Both the position numbers and the translations under genes were made by a program. A stretch of DNA of 64,000 nt from Nageia nagi (Eukaryota > Pinophyta), in the NCBI GenBank assembly GCA_050084985.1, contig JBITNC010000001.1, positions 110,236,001 through 110,300,000 of the forward strand, read 5' to 3'. Below are positions 48,385 through 60,770 of the stretch, in pieces. A model generated the notes under the pieces. It was not told where the DNA came from, did no database searches, and saw only the letters and a list, made by a program, of their open reading frames with translations. Numbering within the stretch: position 1 is the stretch's first letter; every line of letters begins with the position of its first letter.

Positions 48385-49750
48385 TCATACTATAAAATGA
48401 GTATGTCCTAATCCTAGAATGGATGGTTGATAATGGACATTATATGAAATAAGTGGTAAGATCGATGGATGATGCTTGAAATTATTAATGATGTGTTTTG
48501 GCCTGGCTGATGATGTTAAGGCCTCATCATTTTCAAGAAGTAAAAAGGAAGATGGAATCCCTAAGGAATTTGGATATTGAGGGGGAAGTAATGATGTGAG
48601 GGGGATCATGCTCTATATGGGATACTAGACATACTCATTTTTTATAGGTTTAGTTATGACCTCATTTCTTCTTCAGTTAAGGTGTTCAATAGTCCTTTGA
48701 AACCTTGGTTTTACATTGGTAGGATTATTTAAACAATATTTTTACTAAATAATGAACTGTAATCATATATAATTTTCTTATGCAAAATTGAATGGGTATT
48801 ATACTCAAGTACCAAATCATTGATAACCTCAATTATGGAGAGTGATCTCCCATAACATCAAAGAGTCATATGATCAACACAATTTAGCAAGATTCCAGGT
48901 CTTTCATAAGGCCAATGCAAGAAAAATAGATGGATCCAATTTGTTAGGGATTTGGCTTCCATCCATGTGTGTTTTGGTTATAATTCAATGGTTTCCTTAA
49001 TATTATAAATTTTTAAATCTAATGTTGAGTTATTTACTAATTGAAAAAATTCATGGTAATAACTTGAATTTCTTATGGTAAAGCAAAAAAATGGGCTATC
49101 TAAAGGATACTTTTGTAATGCTTGCATGTAATGATCTTCTAGGTATCTATCAACAAAATCATGATTTTCAAGATTAAATTGTAATTTTATTTTTCCATTA
49201 GCTTCTAGTATTATTGGTATTAAAGCTCTTATTTGACTATTTCATAGAGTAGAATTGGGGAATCTTAACCTAATTTGGTCTACCCACATAAATATAAAAT
49301 CCTCATCTTCCCAAGTATTAATTACTTTATTTTGGATCCAATTATTGAATAAATAATCAACTATGATCCTAGGGACTGATGTGGGCCAATATCAACATAA
49401 TAAGTTTATCATGCAAACATGGATGAGATAATGTGCTTGATTCAAGTGATACATGGCTTTATCTACATAGATCTCCAAGTTATATCCTCAAACACTTATC
49501 TACCACCCTTCATATCTTTCTAGAGATAATTTTAAGTCTAGGATTCCTTATAGATCAATAGGTAGATGGAGGAAATTTTAATTTCTAGGAGAAGTATATA
49601 AGAATAATTTTGTTATATCCCTATCTCCCAAGTATCTAGGTTTCTTGTACCAAGATATTTATTGAATGCCTCTTTGATCAGAAATTAGGTGGACACTTTT
49701 TCTCTTTTTTGATGCTATTTTTTGTTTCAAATATATTAGATATGTATAAC
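48385..49750 (-). pseudogene. Unidentified sense ORF downstream of integrase, element B
   Basis: Counterpart of 28445-29875 in A. The minus strand reads KIASKKRKSVHLISDQRGIQ and KPRYLGDRDITKLF (about 49625-49720), LHLPIDL (49560), YERPGILLNCVDHMTL and CYGRSLSIIEVINDL (48830-48925), and an open 74-codon end (48385-48609). Similar residues at similar spacing in both copies indicate a former protein. No known domain recognised. Stops are numerous. Confidence 0.5.
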
Positions 49751-49849
49751 TTTTAATAAAAGCTCTTTTGGTGATTTTTTACTAAAATACTATTTACAAT
49801 ATATACAATTACAAATAAAAAATGCTTATTAACTATAGAAAGGAACAAG

Positions 49850-50900
49850 GTGCATGATATTTATAGGTTCATGCTCTTCATTACCTTCCATATCAACTAA
49901 ATGATAAGCTCCAGATCCAAATTTTCTTTTAATTATATAGGGACCTAACCAATTAGGAGCAAACTTGTTATGAAGTTATTGTTACATATGAGAAGTTTGT
50001 TAGTTTTATTTTAAAACTAAATATCCTATATTAAATTCATGAATTTTGACTTTTTTTTCAAAAGCTTGTTTAATACAATTTTGATAAGTACACAGATGCT
50101 CTAACGTATTAACTTTTCTTTTGTCTAGAAGTAGTAATTGATCTAATCTCATTTGACAAGCTACTTCATGTGTAATATAATCTTATAATGCAATTAATAG
50201 GGAGGGAATTTCTATTTCCAAGGGTAATATTGCTTTTTCCCCATAAACTAAGGAAAATGGAGTTGCCCCAATAGGAGTTTTAATACTAGTTCGATACACC
50301 CTTAATGCATGTAAAATTCTTACATGCCAATCTCGATGAGAATCATTAATAATGTTTAATAGAATACTACAAATGGTTTTATTTATGGATTCAACTTGGC
50401 CATTTCCTTGGGGATAGTAAGATGTTGAGAAGCTTAATTGGATATGATATCCTTTAAATAAAACTTGAACTTCCTTGTTTTTGATGTTTTTTCCTATTGT
50501 TAATAACAACTTGAGTCAAAATTTCAAAATGACATATAATATGGTTTTGTATGAATTCTACTATTTTTGGCCCTTTTATTGAAATCATAGAGATGGATTC
50601 TACCCACTTTGTAAAATATTATGTAGCACTTATTATAAATTTATAACCTTGTAAGGATATAGGAGATATTTGACCTATTAAATCTAATGCCCATTTTGAT
50701 AATGGATATAGTGATTACATGGGTTGTAATGTATGTGAATGTTGACTAAATAGATTAATGTGTTGTTGACATTTAACACACTTTATAACATATTCCATAC
50801 AATCATGTTCCATAGTAGGCCAATAGTATCCCATACATATTAATCATTTTATAATTACAAAGCTACTAAAATATCCTCTACAAATTCCATCATGTGTGCA
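49850..50900 (-). pseudogene. Element B integrase
   Basis: Minus-strand order: GYYWPTMEHDCMEYVIKCVKCQQ (zinc-binding CxxC intact, about 50760-50830; only part cited), SKWALDLIGQISPI (first Asp, about 50690), VVINNRKKH (about 50490-50510), where the second catalytic Asp-Asn-Gly has become Asn-Asn-Arg, then an open 108-codon piece (50183-50509) with YYPQGNGQVESINKTI: the catalytic Glu is kept here. RTSIKTPIGATPFSLVYGEK follows. A different catalytic residue is lost than in A. C-terminal block near 49870-49950. Confidence 0.88.
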
Positions 50901-51049
50901 TGAAATATTAGTTTGTAAATCAGCCCATTCTATACATCTAATCAATATCCCATCAAAACCCTTATTATACAAGACATCTCCTATCATGCAAAAGTGAAAA
51001 GATTTTATTTGAAATTCTTTCCTAGATTATTTTGTTACGTCTTTAGGCA

Positions 51050-51610
51050 ATACTCCATATCTTAGGAATTTGAACAATTTCAAATGCCATAAATTTTTAT
51101 CTTCCATTCTAATGTCTAGGAATATATTTTCAACTTCATTTTATTCTATTAAGGATTGACTAATTTGAATGATCTCAATAGGGATCATTTTTTAATCAAG
51201 GCTTCTAGGCATCAAAGATCCAATGGAAGCCATAGCATCATCAAACCTATTAGTTAACCATGGGGTTGCTTTTTAGATAGTAGTTTTCAAAATATGATAG
51301 GAGATTATTTACTAATCTCTTATATTTTTTCAACAAAGGTTCTTTACACTAGAAGATTTCTTTGACTTAGTTTATGATCAATAATAAATCACCAATGAAT
51401 TTAACTTTTCTTAATTTTAACTTTATGGCAGTTTTAATAGCTAAGATTAAGGCTTCATACTCAACATTATTATTTATTTAAGGAAATTTAAGCTTAAAAA
51501 AATAATGTATGGGAACTCCTTAGGTTGTAAAGAACATGACACCTACACACTTATTTTGCTCACATCGTGATCCATCAAAATATGTTACCTTATCCCAATC
51601 TTCTTCATAT
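51050..51610 (-). pseudogene. Element B archaeal-type RNase H (aRH)
   Basis: The better of the two aRH copies: YFDGSRCEQNKCVGVMFF (about 51540-51595), NNNVEYEALILAIKTAIKLK (about 51410-51475) and KFIGDLLLII (about 51380). The D..GS, E-Y-E-A-L-I and G-D blocks hold the three acidic residues expected in the domain, with the normal DGS spacing. Two stops interrupt. This extra RNase H after the classical one identifies the element as Tat-lineage. Confidence 0.75.
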
Positions 51611-51699
51611 TCTATGAGAATTTCCATTTCATCTAATTAGAATACCTGTTCATATTGTAATTCTAATTGGAATATATTTCCATTTCATTAGGTAATGGT

Positions 51700-52085
51700 T
51701 CTTATATGAGATAATTCACTATGACTTATCCTTTTATTGATTTCTAACTTATAAAAAGTAAGTCAAATTCAATTAAATGCATGATCCATTTAGATGTTCT
51801 TGCATTTTGATAAGTTTTATTCATCATATTTTTCAAAGGATCTACTTTAGCAATTACATACATGGTATGGTTTAGCATGTAATGTCTTAATTTTTTGGTT
51901 ATAAATACTACTACTAAACACAACTTTTCTATAAACATGTATTTAATCTCATAGCCAACTAAAGTTTAACTAAGATAATATATTAGTTGTTCTTTACTAT
52001 TTTCATTCCTTTGGGCAAGCATGGTTCCCAAGGCTATTTATATAGTAGATATATACAATACGAATGGTTCTCTAGGATTAATTGG
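51700..52085 (-). pseudogene. Element B RNase H
   Basis: A 64-codon open piece (51744-51938) reads KKLRHYMLNHTMYVIAKVD, then PLKNMMNKTYQNARTSKWIM and IEFDLLFIS. In the Tat lineage the classical RNase H C-terminal half has the order LRHYM...T..I.K.DP.KY....... .R...W...L.EFD. The upstream part with the first catalytic Asp is too decayed to read. Confidence 0.7.
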
Positions 52086-52673
52086 TGCTAGAACAAGTGG
52101 TGAAAGGAGATAGCACTTTATTTCATCAAATGCTTTTTATTGCTCATTTCCCAAATGAAATGCAATTCCCTTCTTCAAAAGTCTATTAAAACATTTTACA
52201 TTTTTCTTATAACTAAGAAATAAAATGTCTTATGTATTGTAACTTACCTTGTAAGCTTTGTAATTATTTTATTTTTGATGGAGGTAACATATTTGTTATT
52301 ATTTTTAGCTTGTTAGAATTTGCTTCAATTCCTCACCTAGAAATGATAAAACCTAGTAATTTTCTATATGTTACCCCAAAAACATATTTCTTTGGGTTCA
52401 ATCAGATCTTATGTTTTAGTAATCAATCAAATATTTTAATAAGCACTTTAGGATGATCTTCCTATGTTTTTGATTTAGCCAATACATCATCTATGTAATC
52501 ATCTACAATATTATGCATGTAATTATGGAAGATGTATGTTATGGCTCTTTGATAAGTAGTTCTAGCATTTTTCAATCCAAAAGGTATTACTTTGTAACAA
52601 AATGTTCCCCAAGGTGTTATGATTATAGTTTTATGTTGGTATTTTTATGCCACTTTAATTTGGTTATATCATG
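52086..52673 (-). pseudogene. Element B reverse transcriptase, cut by insertion of D
   Basis: The minus strand shows DYIDDVLAKSKT (about 52465-52505), so the catalytic Y-I-D-D box is intact here, unlike in A. NPKKYVFGVT and the following thumb blocks (52240-52420) match A at 32360-32560. Going up-strand, the homology ends at 52671-52673, exactly where the LTR of D begins (TGTAGACACC). The missing N-terminal half should continue beyond D, outside the window. Confidence 0.85.
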
Positions 52674-53523
52674 TGTAGACACCTAAAAATGACCCCTCTT
52701 TTGATAAATGAAAGAGGGAAATGAAATTTTAGGTAAACATTAAATTTCACTAAAATCTATTAGTTGTTGGCAATTCAAAATAATCACTAGTGATGATAAC
52801 TAATTTTTAGCAACCAATGGGTAATTGCTAGCGATCCTATAAATAGAAAACATAAAAAATAGAAAAATCAAGCACCCAAGGAAACAAGCTAACAAATCAA
52901 GGATGAGTCATCCCTAATCCTACACTTTCCTTGCATGGATTTAATCTATGACAAGGTTGGATGAGATTTTTTATCTAACCTTATCTTCCAAAATAACAAC
53001 TAATGATGCCATAGGAAAAATTATAAATAAGATCCTTCCCATAGAGGAAAGGGAGACACAATGAAATGCAACCTTACTCTGCTAAATTCAAGTCATATTA
53101 TTGAGTACATTTTAGTTAACTATTTTTACTTACATACATGTTTATTTCATGTTATTTATTATAATTTTAAAGCATTAACAAGTATGTTTTATGGGTTATT
53201 GATTTATGCATATATAGGATTCCAAGACTAGCAATTGATTAAAGCAAGAAGAAGCCAAGGAGTAGCAAGGAAGAAGCAATCAGAAGTATTATTGTTGCAA
53301 GTTTAATCAAATGACATCCAGAGCTTGAGGATATCACTAAGACCATGATCAAACTAGTAAAGATAGGTTTCAAGTCTCTTAAGATTTACAATCACAAAAA
53401 TAAAATCATAAGCCCCCCTTCTAACCCATGTGTTCCTATAACATATCATAAATACCAATATATATATAATCTAAAACAATTCAAAGCCCTACCTCTAGCA
53501 ATTTTATATTCTTTCTATGAGTT

Positions 53524-53562
<39 letters not shown>

Positions 53563-54490
53563 AAATATAAAATAAAAAATCATAAAAAACCCAAAAAGAA
53601 AAAATGTATTTGAGCTCTCCATTTTAGCATTTTCATGCATATATTCTTTATTCTTTTTTTCAAAATAATAAATAACTTCAAAAAAAATTAAAAAAAATTA
53701 AATGAAATAAAAAAAATGACAAAATGAGTTCTTAAATCTCTTCCTTACATAAATCCAACTTAAGAATATGATAAAAATGCAAAATATTTAAAATGCTCAT
53801 ACTCAAAAATCTGAATGGCAACCATGAAAGGTGTAAAATCAAGTTAAAAATAGAAAAAATTGAAGCATTTGGGAAATAAAGAAAAGGACAAGTGATATTT
53901 TATCATCCCATGCCTTACCACTTTGTATTAGGATAATGATAAGGTTGGATATATTTCCATCTAGATTTTTATCCCAAGAATGGCAACTTTGGTAGTTTTC
54001 AAGATCTATAGATAAGCCTTCAATAGTGAAGCAGAAGAAAGCTAGATTCAATGCAACCTTACTTTGTTAGAATACATTTAGAATTTAGTAAGTAAATGTA
54101 TTTTTTTTCCATGCTTTCATACTTGTATTTTATTATACTTCCATACATTTTAAACTATGTGAGTAGGTATGTTTTGATGTGTTGTTTATATATGTGTAGT
54201 ATTTACAGGAAAAATAGCTAATTTGAGCAAAGAAGAGATAAAAAAATAGCAAAAAAAAAAAAAATAGCATTATTCTCTTTCTTTTGTAGGTTTCATAAAA
54301 CATTACTTGGAGATTATAGACATTGGTAAAGAAGGCCTCTAAGAGGGCCATATCATCTATTGTCCTAAATCCCTCCATGCAAGGCAAAATTTGTAATCAA
54401 AATTGAGGTTTACTTATAAATAATAGAGAATGGTGTTGATTGTGATATCTCTCATATTGTATGCATGCAAGATTATTTTTTGAGTAAACA
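52674..54490 (+). repeat. 5' LTR of D, chimeric or rearranged
   Basis: It begins TGTAGACACCTAAAAATGAC and ends TTTTTTGAGTAAACA before the PBS. At 1.8 kb it is about twice the other LTRs. 52674-53340 matches the first two thirds of the family LTR; 53341-53830 is unrelated and includes a TA run; 53831-54490 again resembles the middle to the end of an LTR, so that motifs such as GCAACCTTACT and a following AGTAAATG/TACTTACAT region occur twice (about 53070 and 54050). It may be two LTRs joined by rearrangement or a longer variant. Confidence 0.7.
53527..53560. repeat. (TA)n microsatellite
   Basis: About 34 bp of pure AT alternation in the unrelated middle part of the D LTR. Confidence 0.95.
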
Positions 54491-54493
54491 TTT

Positions 54494-54510
54494 TGGTGCT
54501 AGAAGGAGGG
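54494..54510 (+). promoter_or_regulatory. Primer-binding site of D
   Basis: TGGTGCTAGAAGGAGGG starts 3 bp after the LTR end. It is the best preserved PBS of this family in the window. The tRNA is not identified with confidence. Confidence 0.65.
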
Positions 54511-56300
54511 CACTCACACACAAGCTGAATCAAAAATGACATGCAGGGGGTGTTTTCTGTGTTTTAAAGTTTATTTTGGTATCTTAAGTTTTGTGGTATT
54601 GGTACTAATTTTTTGTTATTTTTGTGTCTTTTTTTTTCTATGCTATGTAAACACCAAAAATATAAAATAAAATTCCAATGATTGAAGGAAAATGCCAATG
54701 ATTTATACTGGAATGCTAGCGATTTTTTTTGAAATGTCGATGATTTAACTAAAATGGTAGCAACTATTCTGGATCACCAATGATTCTATGTAAAAGTTTG
54801 AAAATGTCATCAACTTGAGATATAAAGTATATGTTTCAACTATTATGAATATTGAAAGTGTAAATTAGGCATTAAAAATGAAAAATGCAAAAGAACCCTT
54901 TATTTGTGATTTCTTTATCTAGATTGCATGTAGGAAGGGTAGATGTATGTTTAGGAAATATGCATTATTTTTATTTTACTTAAATAATTTGTACAAAATT
55001 TATTTATTTTTATAAGGTTTTAGGAACAACAAACAAAATCATATAATATTTTCCATTACACCTACCAATGCTCTCCCTTTGCATCAAAAGGTGATCTTAG
55101 GTGATCAGAATGGGTGCAATAAAAAGGGGTACATGAACCCTTTTTTTCTTTTTCTAACTTTTCATCAATAAAATTGGTAAATGAAATCTCATTAAATTAA
55201 TTCCACACTCAAAAATAAAAATGAAATCTCATTTAAAAAATTGAATAAATATAAAATTAATTTAGTAGGGTTAAGGCAAATTCAAACACATTAAATTGGT
55301 TAATTTATTGGGTGGAAATTTTTCCTTCACATTAATACTCTTCATGGTCCACTTCATCACTCTAAAAGGGGGTTAAAGGATGGTAATTTGAAGTGGAGTT
55401 AAAGAACCTAATATAAGGAAATTTATCTCACATAAAAACTCTTCTTATTTTCCTTACCACTCTGAAAGAAGGTTAAAGGATTATGACTCAAAGAGGAGTT
55501 AAAGAACCTCACTTAATTACTTTTACACTTAGAATGAGTAAATGAATCTAATTAATTTTTGGTTAAAGAATCATTCTAAGTGGTGAATAAATTTCATGGG
55601 TTATATTAAGACTCATTAATTAAAACATTACTTTTTTTCACATTAAATAAAATATAATCAAAGGATATGTATGTTAGGTTGGGTTATATATATCATGAGT
55701 TTTTTCATTTTTAATATATATGCATAAGACCTTTCGAAAATAAACATCAATGAGTTGGAGGTGATGAACAACCATTGATTCTATATTTTTTATGTACCCA
55801 TTGACCACACCATAAGCTATAAAGTTGAACTTGGAGATGAATACTAGGTTCTAGGATAAATGTTATCACTTTTTGCTAAGAAACTATAAATAAGGAGGCT
55901 ATATGTGGATTCTACTATCAAGATAGTCTTCAACAGCATTTCCTAAACCCCATTACACTAAGGGAACTATCTTAAGTACCAAGCCAATACTTTGCCATAT
56001 ATTACCTATAAGATTCTAGCCTACCCTTATTTAAACACCAAACTAAAAAAATTAATCTAAAACAATTAATAAAAATAAATGAACAATTCACATCACCCAT
56101 TAAGAAAAAATGAGTTTCTAAATTGATTATTAGTCCATATAATTATTTTCTTGCAAATATAAAATGATAAAAAATATGATGGTTATTTGATGTTTATCTT
56201 TTTACCTTATTTTAGTCCAAAATTATATTCCTTTTCCTATCAAAGCGAAATCCAAAAATAATAAAGATAAGAGGATCTTGACATAAATGTTGAAGAACAC
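54511..56300 (+). other. 5' leader of D
   Basis: Aligns with the leader of A in reverse complement. A run of about 20-bp units at 54670-54798 (AATTCCAATGATTGAAGGAA, AATGCCAATGATTTATACTG, AATGCTAGCGATTTTTTTTG, AAATGTCGATGATTTAACTA and two more) sits at the position of the repeats in A. Otherwise no coding signal to about 56300. Confidence 0.65.
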
Positions 56301-57066
56301 TCATTACATCTCATAATACCAACCTTGGATAAATATCTTACTCCTGAGGTTGTAAAGGATGATTCTAACATTAAAATTAAGGAAATAAATATTGAAATTA
56401 AGAAGTTTATATTAGACTTAGTTGAGTTATAATATCTTCCTCTTCCTCTTATTCAACCTTTAAAAACCTTTCTAGGATCCTATGAAGAGTTGGAGTATAA
56501 TGCAACAAATTCCTCATCTCCATCATGGAATGAATATGACATTAAACATAACACATTTTATATAAATACTAAGAGTTCATTGACACACATTGATGAATTA
56601 AAATCTTGTTATTTCTCTCCTTTTGAGACTATCAAGCATCTAACTAAGTCTTATTACTTTAGTTCATGGAGGGACAAACTTGGTATTAGCATCAAAGATT
56701 TTGATATAAAATCATTTATTAGATCATATGAATTTCTAGAGCTTGATGTTATGACTCCTTCATCTCTAATTTAGGATGAATATGATACTAAAAATTAGTA
56801 TCTTACCATGGATTTTGAGAATCCTTTGGATCACCTAATAGAATTACAATCTTATTCCCATTCTCCTCTTGAAATTGTAGGACATACTATTGAGTCTTAT
56901 GATCCTTTTGAGTTTAGTGTTATAACTTCTTTACCCTCATTAAGGAAACAAATTGAGGAGTTTGATATAGAAATTGAAATATTCTTGGCTTTTCTCATAG
57001 AACCCATGGAGTCTCAATTACAAATAAATAAAAAATATGAAGATAAACCTTCTAGGTTTAATGCAC
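56301..57066 (+). pseudogene. Acidic ORF upstream of gag in D
   Basis: A plus-strand coding-like stretch in one frame: an initial segment with KDDSNIKIKEINIEIKKF, an open 94-codon piece (56490-56774, with YFSPFETIKHLTKSYYF), one stop group, then an 88-codon piece (56808-57074, with ENPLDHLIELQSYSHSPLEI and SLRKQIEEFDIEIEIFLAFL). The composition is acidic and serine-rich. No family recognised. Elements of the Ogre branch of the Tat lineage are known to carry an ORF before gag; this may be the same idea. The matching place in A does not contain it, so it was lost in A or gained in D. Confidence 0.45.
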
Positions 57067-58173
57067 AAGCCTAGAAATAAAACTCCACATAGGGAAGGAG
57101 GATATGCTAATTATGTTTATGACAATGATTTTGATAAAGTTAGATGTCATTTAACTCAATTAAATATACCTTCAAAACCAATCTAATTTGCCTCAAAATT
57201 GGGAATATGATAGTGAGGATGGTCTTGAAATAGATAAATCACCTATGCCTCTTTACCAATCTTAAACAATTAGAGATGTTTCTCAAAGGGTATCCTACAA
57301 ACCTAAACATAATTGTGCAACACAATTTTCACCAAATGGGTGAAGAGTTATTTCCTTAATGAGAAAGGATGATTTTTTAACCATCAATAATATCTATGAT
57401 TGATGATTTGGATCATCAAATTCCCATATATACAACAACTTCAAATTCCCATCCTAAACCAAAATAACAAATGAAGATGCATAATAATTTTTTCTTAGGA
57501 ATGGAATCTAACACATCAACTTAGTATGAGAGGTAAGGAGATACTCATTATAGAAACCAAAATGGTGGTCCAAAAAATTAATTTGAAATACTATAGATAC
57601 CCTCTTATGATGATATAATAATAGAAAAACAAACACCATATATTTATGATCAACATAAGAAATCCTTCAACAAATTGGTTGATGACGTAAAAAAAAAGAA
57701 AGAAAGAAAACAACATAAATATGTATTCTATAATCGATATGAAAAACCAACTAGGTTTACTAATAAATTGATAAAATAGAAGATGGTAAAAAATGAGAAA
57801 GAAGCTAAGAAAAACTAACAAAATCAATCTTTGTTGTAATCATCATCACCTCTTAATCATAAATTTTATAGATATCAAGATCCTTACCTTAATCAATGAA
57901 AGGAAGCATATCTTAAAGATTTAGATTATCACTATAAAAGGTCCTTATCACCTTCTTTATTACCTTATGAAAAAGTATATTATGATTTAGAATCATCATC
58001 CAAACAAGGGTATAGACCTTTCCAAGGATATGAAGAAGAAACAAATTCAAAAAATGAAGAATATCCTATGCATTTACAAAATCAACCAAAAGAAAAGGTA
58101 ATAAAAGAAGATAACTTTTGTAAAGGTTAAATAAAATAAAAATAAAGTTATTCATGCAAGATAAATAAAATAT
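57067..58173 (+). pseudogene. Gag N-terminal part of D, cut by C
   Basis: The segment VRCHLTQLNIPSKPI near 57150-57180 matches the same region of gag in A (R.CLTQLNIPHSSHTH). Later pieces are rich in Lys, Tyr and Pro, such as KVYYDLESSSKQGYRPFQGY near 57975-58040, resembling the low-complexity N-terminal half of this gag. Stops and frameshifts are frequent. The capsid core is not reached before element C begins at 58179. Confidence 0.5.
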
Positions 58174-58178
58174 GTCTT
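58174..58178 (+). repeat. Target-site duplication of C, left copy (GTCTT)
   Basis: GTCTT immediately precedes the 5' LTR of C and is repeated exactly at 63938-63942 after the 3' LTR. A 5-bp duplication is standard for Ty3/gypsy integrase. Confidence 0.93.
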
Positions 58179-58585
58179 TGTTAGGATCCCACATCCTAAC
58201 ATTTTAGTGTTAGTATTAGTATTTTATTAAATGGTCGGCTTATATTGTAAATCATAATATTGTGATTGTAAGGATGGGGCTTGATTTTGCATTAATATTA
58301 AGGTTTTAATTTAATATAAATAGATGAAAATATGTGGAGAAAAGCATCTTGAATATTATTTTTTGCCTTTGGAGTTGTAAAGAGGTAGCCATCTCAAAGA
58401 AACCTATGATTCTATTACTATTCAGTAAAATCCTATCCTTATCTGCTATTTGATGCTATTTCATGTTCTATTTACTAGTTCATGCTCTATTATTTTCTAA
58501 TAGATAGTTGTCATTTTCCTTTTCAAGTCAATATTCATTTTATTTATACAATATTTCCCTTTTTCATAATTTTAGCATTGTAACA
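58179..58585 (+). repeat. 5' LTR of C
   Basis: 407 bp, TGTTAGGATCCC to TTGTAACA. It begins with an imperfect inverted pair, TGTTAGGATCC/CATCCTAACA, that could form a hairpin at the very edge. A TATA box is at 58315. Confidence 0.95.
58315..58322 (+). promoter_or_regulatory. TATA box in C LTR
   Basis: TATAAATA in the middle of the 5' LTR, kept unchanged in the 3' LTR (63686-63693) although neighbouring bases differ. This is the probable core promoter of the element. Confidence 0.65.
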
Positions 58586-58587
58586 TA

Positions 58588-58599
58588 TAGTATCAGAAC
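58588..58599 (+). promoter_or_regulatory. tRNA-iMet-type primer-binding site of C
   Basis: TAGTATCAGAAC differs from TGGTATCAGAGC by two G-to-A changes and begins 2 bp after the LTR end. Confidence 0.8.
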
Positions 58600-59381
58600 T
58601 CTTTCTTGTGTTATTCTGTTGCAAGAAAAAAATCTTTTTAGAGGTCTAGGCTAGAAACCCTATACTAGGGATTTTAAAATATCCAAGAGGATCTATCATT
58701 TTTAGCTAAGCATGCTTGCCCATAAATCTATGTGTAAAGTGAGGTACAAAAAACTCTACATCAATACCTAGGCCTTAGATAAAACCCTACATGGAATTGG
58801 ACTCCATGTATTGAATGGTATATCAGAGACTATCTAAGCTATAAATGAAAACTAGGTAGGAAGCAATATTGATCATCTATAAATTGTAGTGCACCAACAA
58901 GTGCCACTAGATAGTTACTTATCACAAAAGCCATCTATGTATCCTTTTTCCTTGTAAAAGTTGGATAGGAGGGATGTTTAGACAAGCCTATAGAGTAGAT
59001 AATCCTTACCCTAGATTCATTCCTTCACACAAAAAACCTTGATTTGAGAAGCAAAATTTATGATAAGTAGTTTTTTAGAGTTGCTAAAAATATTAGTTCA
59101 AAGGTAGCAAAAATTTCAAAGCAAAATAACTAAAAATCTATTCCATTTTAGCAATTTTTAACAAGAGTAGACAAACCCATAGATGTAAAAAAACAAAAAA
59201 AAAAAAGAGTTTGAGGGTATAAAAATCATCATTGAGAGACCTAGCCCATTGTGATCATCTTTTTGAGCTGATCATTTTGATGTATTACACCCATACACTT
59301 TTTTGGTCACTTCTAAAAATTGTAATTTCCAAAAATAGTAATTTTCAAAAATATTAGCTTTAGAAATAGTAGTTTTCAAAA
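58600..59381 (+). other. Leader of C
   Basis: Non-coding stretch between PBS and gag. Tracts of GTAATTTCCAAAAA/ATAGTAATTTTCAAAAA/TAGTAGTTTTCAAAAA are repeated three times just before the gag ATG (59326-59381), with a period of about 20-30 bp. Confidence 0.5.
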
Positions 59382-60330
59382 ATGGCACCTAAAATAAGAT
59401 CCCAAACAATAGCACAAGCTGATCCTACCATGATGAAATTTCAAACTATGATCCAACAAATGAAAAATACATTGACTAGTACATTCAAAGTAGAAATTTG
59501 ACAAATATAGATATAAATACAAACCCTTGACAATAAATGTGATAGTGTTTAACTAAGTCTCAATCATACCAATAATGCATCTAGTTCACAACAATTAGGG
59601 TAGTTAGGAAATCCATAAGGGTATCATCATAACTTTCAGAGCTAACAAGGTGGGTTCACTCTTCCCCACACAAGTAAATTAGATTTTCCTTAATTTGATG
59701 GAGATAATCTCAATGGCTAGATTTACAAAGCTAGAAAGTATTTCACATTAAACCAAATCCCAGAGGATTTGAAGGTGTGCATGGCATATTTTCACTTGGA
59801 TCATGAGGCTCTCCAATGGCACCAATGTTACTCCAAAATGCATCCTACTCCTTCATGGGATGAATTCACTCAATAATTATTGATCTATTTTGGTCCTAGT
59901 GACTATGAAGACTTCACAGGGGCATTAACCAAGTTATGTCAAACTACAATAGTCAAGGAATACTAAAATTACTTTGAGAAATTGGCAAATCACATAAAGG
60001 GGTTGGATGATGCATTTTTCATAAGTTGTTTTATCAGTGGCTTGAAAGAAGAGATTAAACCCAAGATCAAAATGTTTAATTCCAAAACTATGATGGATGC
60101 TATTACCTTGGTAAAGCTCATTGAAGATAAAGCCAGTGCTCATCATCAAAAAGGAAAACCTCCATTCACCAAAACATATAATATTACCCATTCATCTAAT
60201 AACACAAGTGCCCCACTACTAAATCACATAATGCAAACTAAGAAGTTGACATGGGAAGAAATAGAAGAGTGTTGAAAGAAAGGCTTGTACTATAATTATG
60301 ATGAAAAATTTGTTCATGGTCATCATTGTA
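59382..60330 (+). pseudogene. C gag
   Basis: Capsid protein. The ATG at 59382 (MAPKIRSQTIAQADPTMMKF) is the expected start for this family. The core shows LDFPQFDGDNLNG (59680-59715; the following Trp codon is now TAG), YFTLNQIPEDLKVCMAYFHL (about 59740-59800), ALQWHQCYSKMHPTPSWDEF and YFGPSDYEDFTGALTKLCQT (about 59890-59945). The open part 59982-60275 continues with ANHIKGLDDAFFISCFISGL. Near 60275-60330 the zinc knuckle has decayed (YYNYDEKFVHGHHC in place of CxxCxxxxHxxxxxC). About eight stops, several from CAA/CAG or TGG. Confidence 0.85.
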
Positions 60331-60770
60331 TATAACAAAAGTTATATTTTCTTAATGTTGATGCTCCTAATGAGGAGGAATATGAGAGCAAACCTAAAGA
60401 GGCTATAGAGGAAATTCCAAATGAGGTGGCCCTAGTTATCTCTTACAATGTATTGGTAGGAATTACCACCCATCAAACTATGAAGGTCAAAGGGTTCTTT
60501 AAAAATTGTCCTCTCATAATATTGTTGGATTCATGAAGTACTCATAATTTCATTGATCCATGAGTGGCTAAGGTTGGTAACTATTATGTCCACCTTACAA
60601 ATAATTTTGTGGTTATAGTTGGTAATGGAGGAAAAATAGCATGTAAAGGCACATGTAACAATGTCAAACTAAGCATGGACAACTATACTTTGAAAAGTAA
60701 CATGTATGCTTTACCACTTAAGGGATGTGATATAGTTTTGGGGTACAATGGCTAAGGACTTTGGACACCA
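60331..60770 (+). pseudogene. C aspartic protease
   Basis: Retropepsin region. The catalytic loop D-S-G-S-T-H-N-F-I reads D-S-stop-S-T-H-N-F-I at about 60526-60555, so the conserved Gly codon (GGA) has become TGA. It continues open at 60564-60755 (FVVIVGNGGKIACKGTCNNV and ALPLKGCDIVLGYNG), matching the flap and the C-terminal L-G strand. A single change kills the active site; the rest is quite well preserved. Confidence 0.85.
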
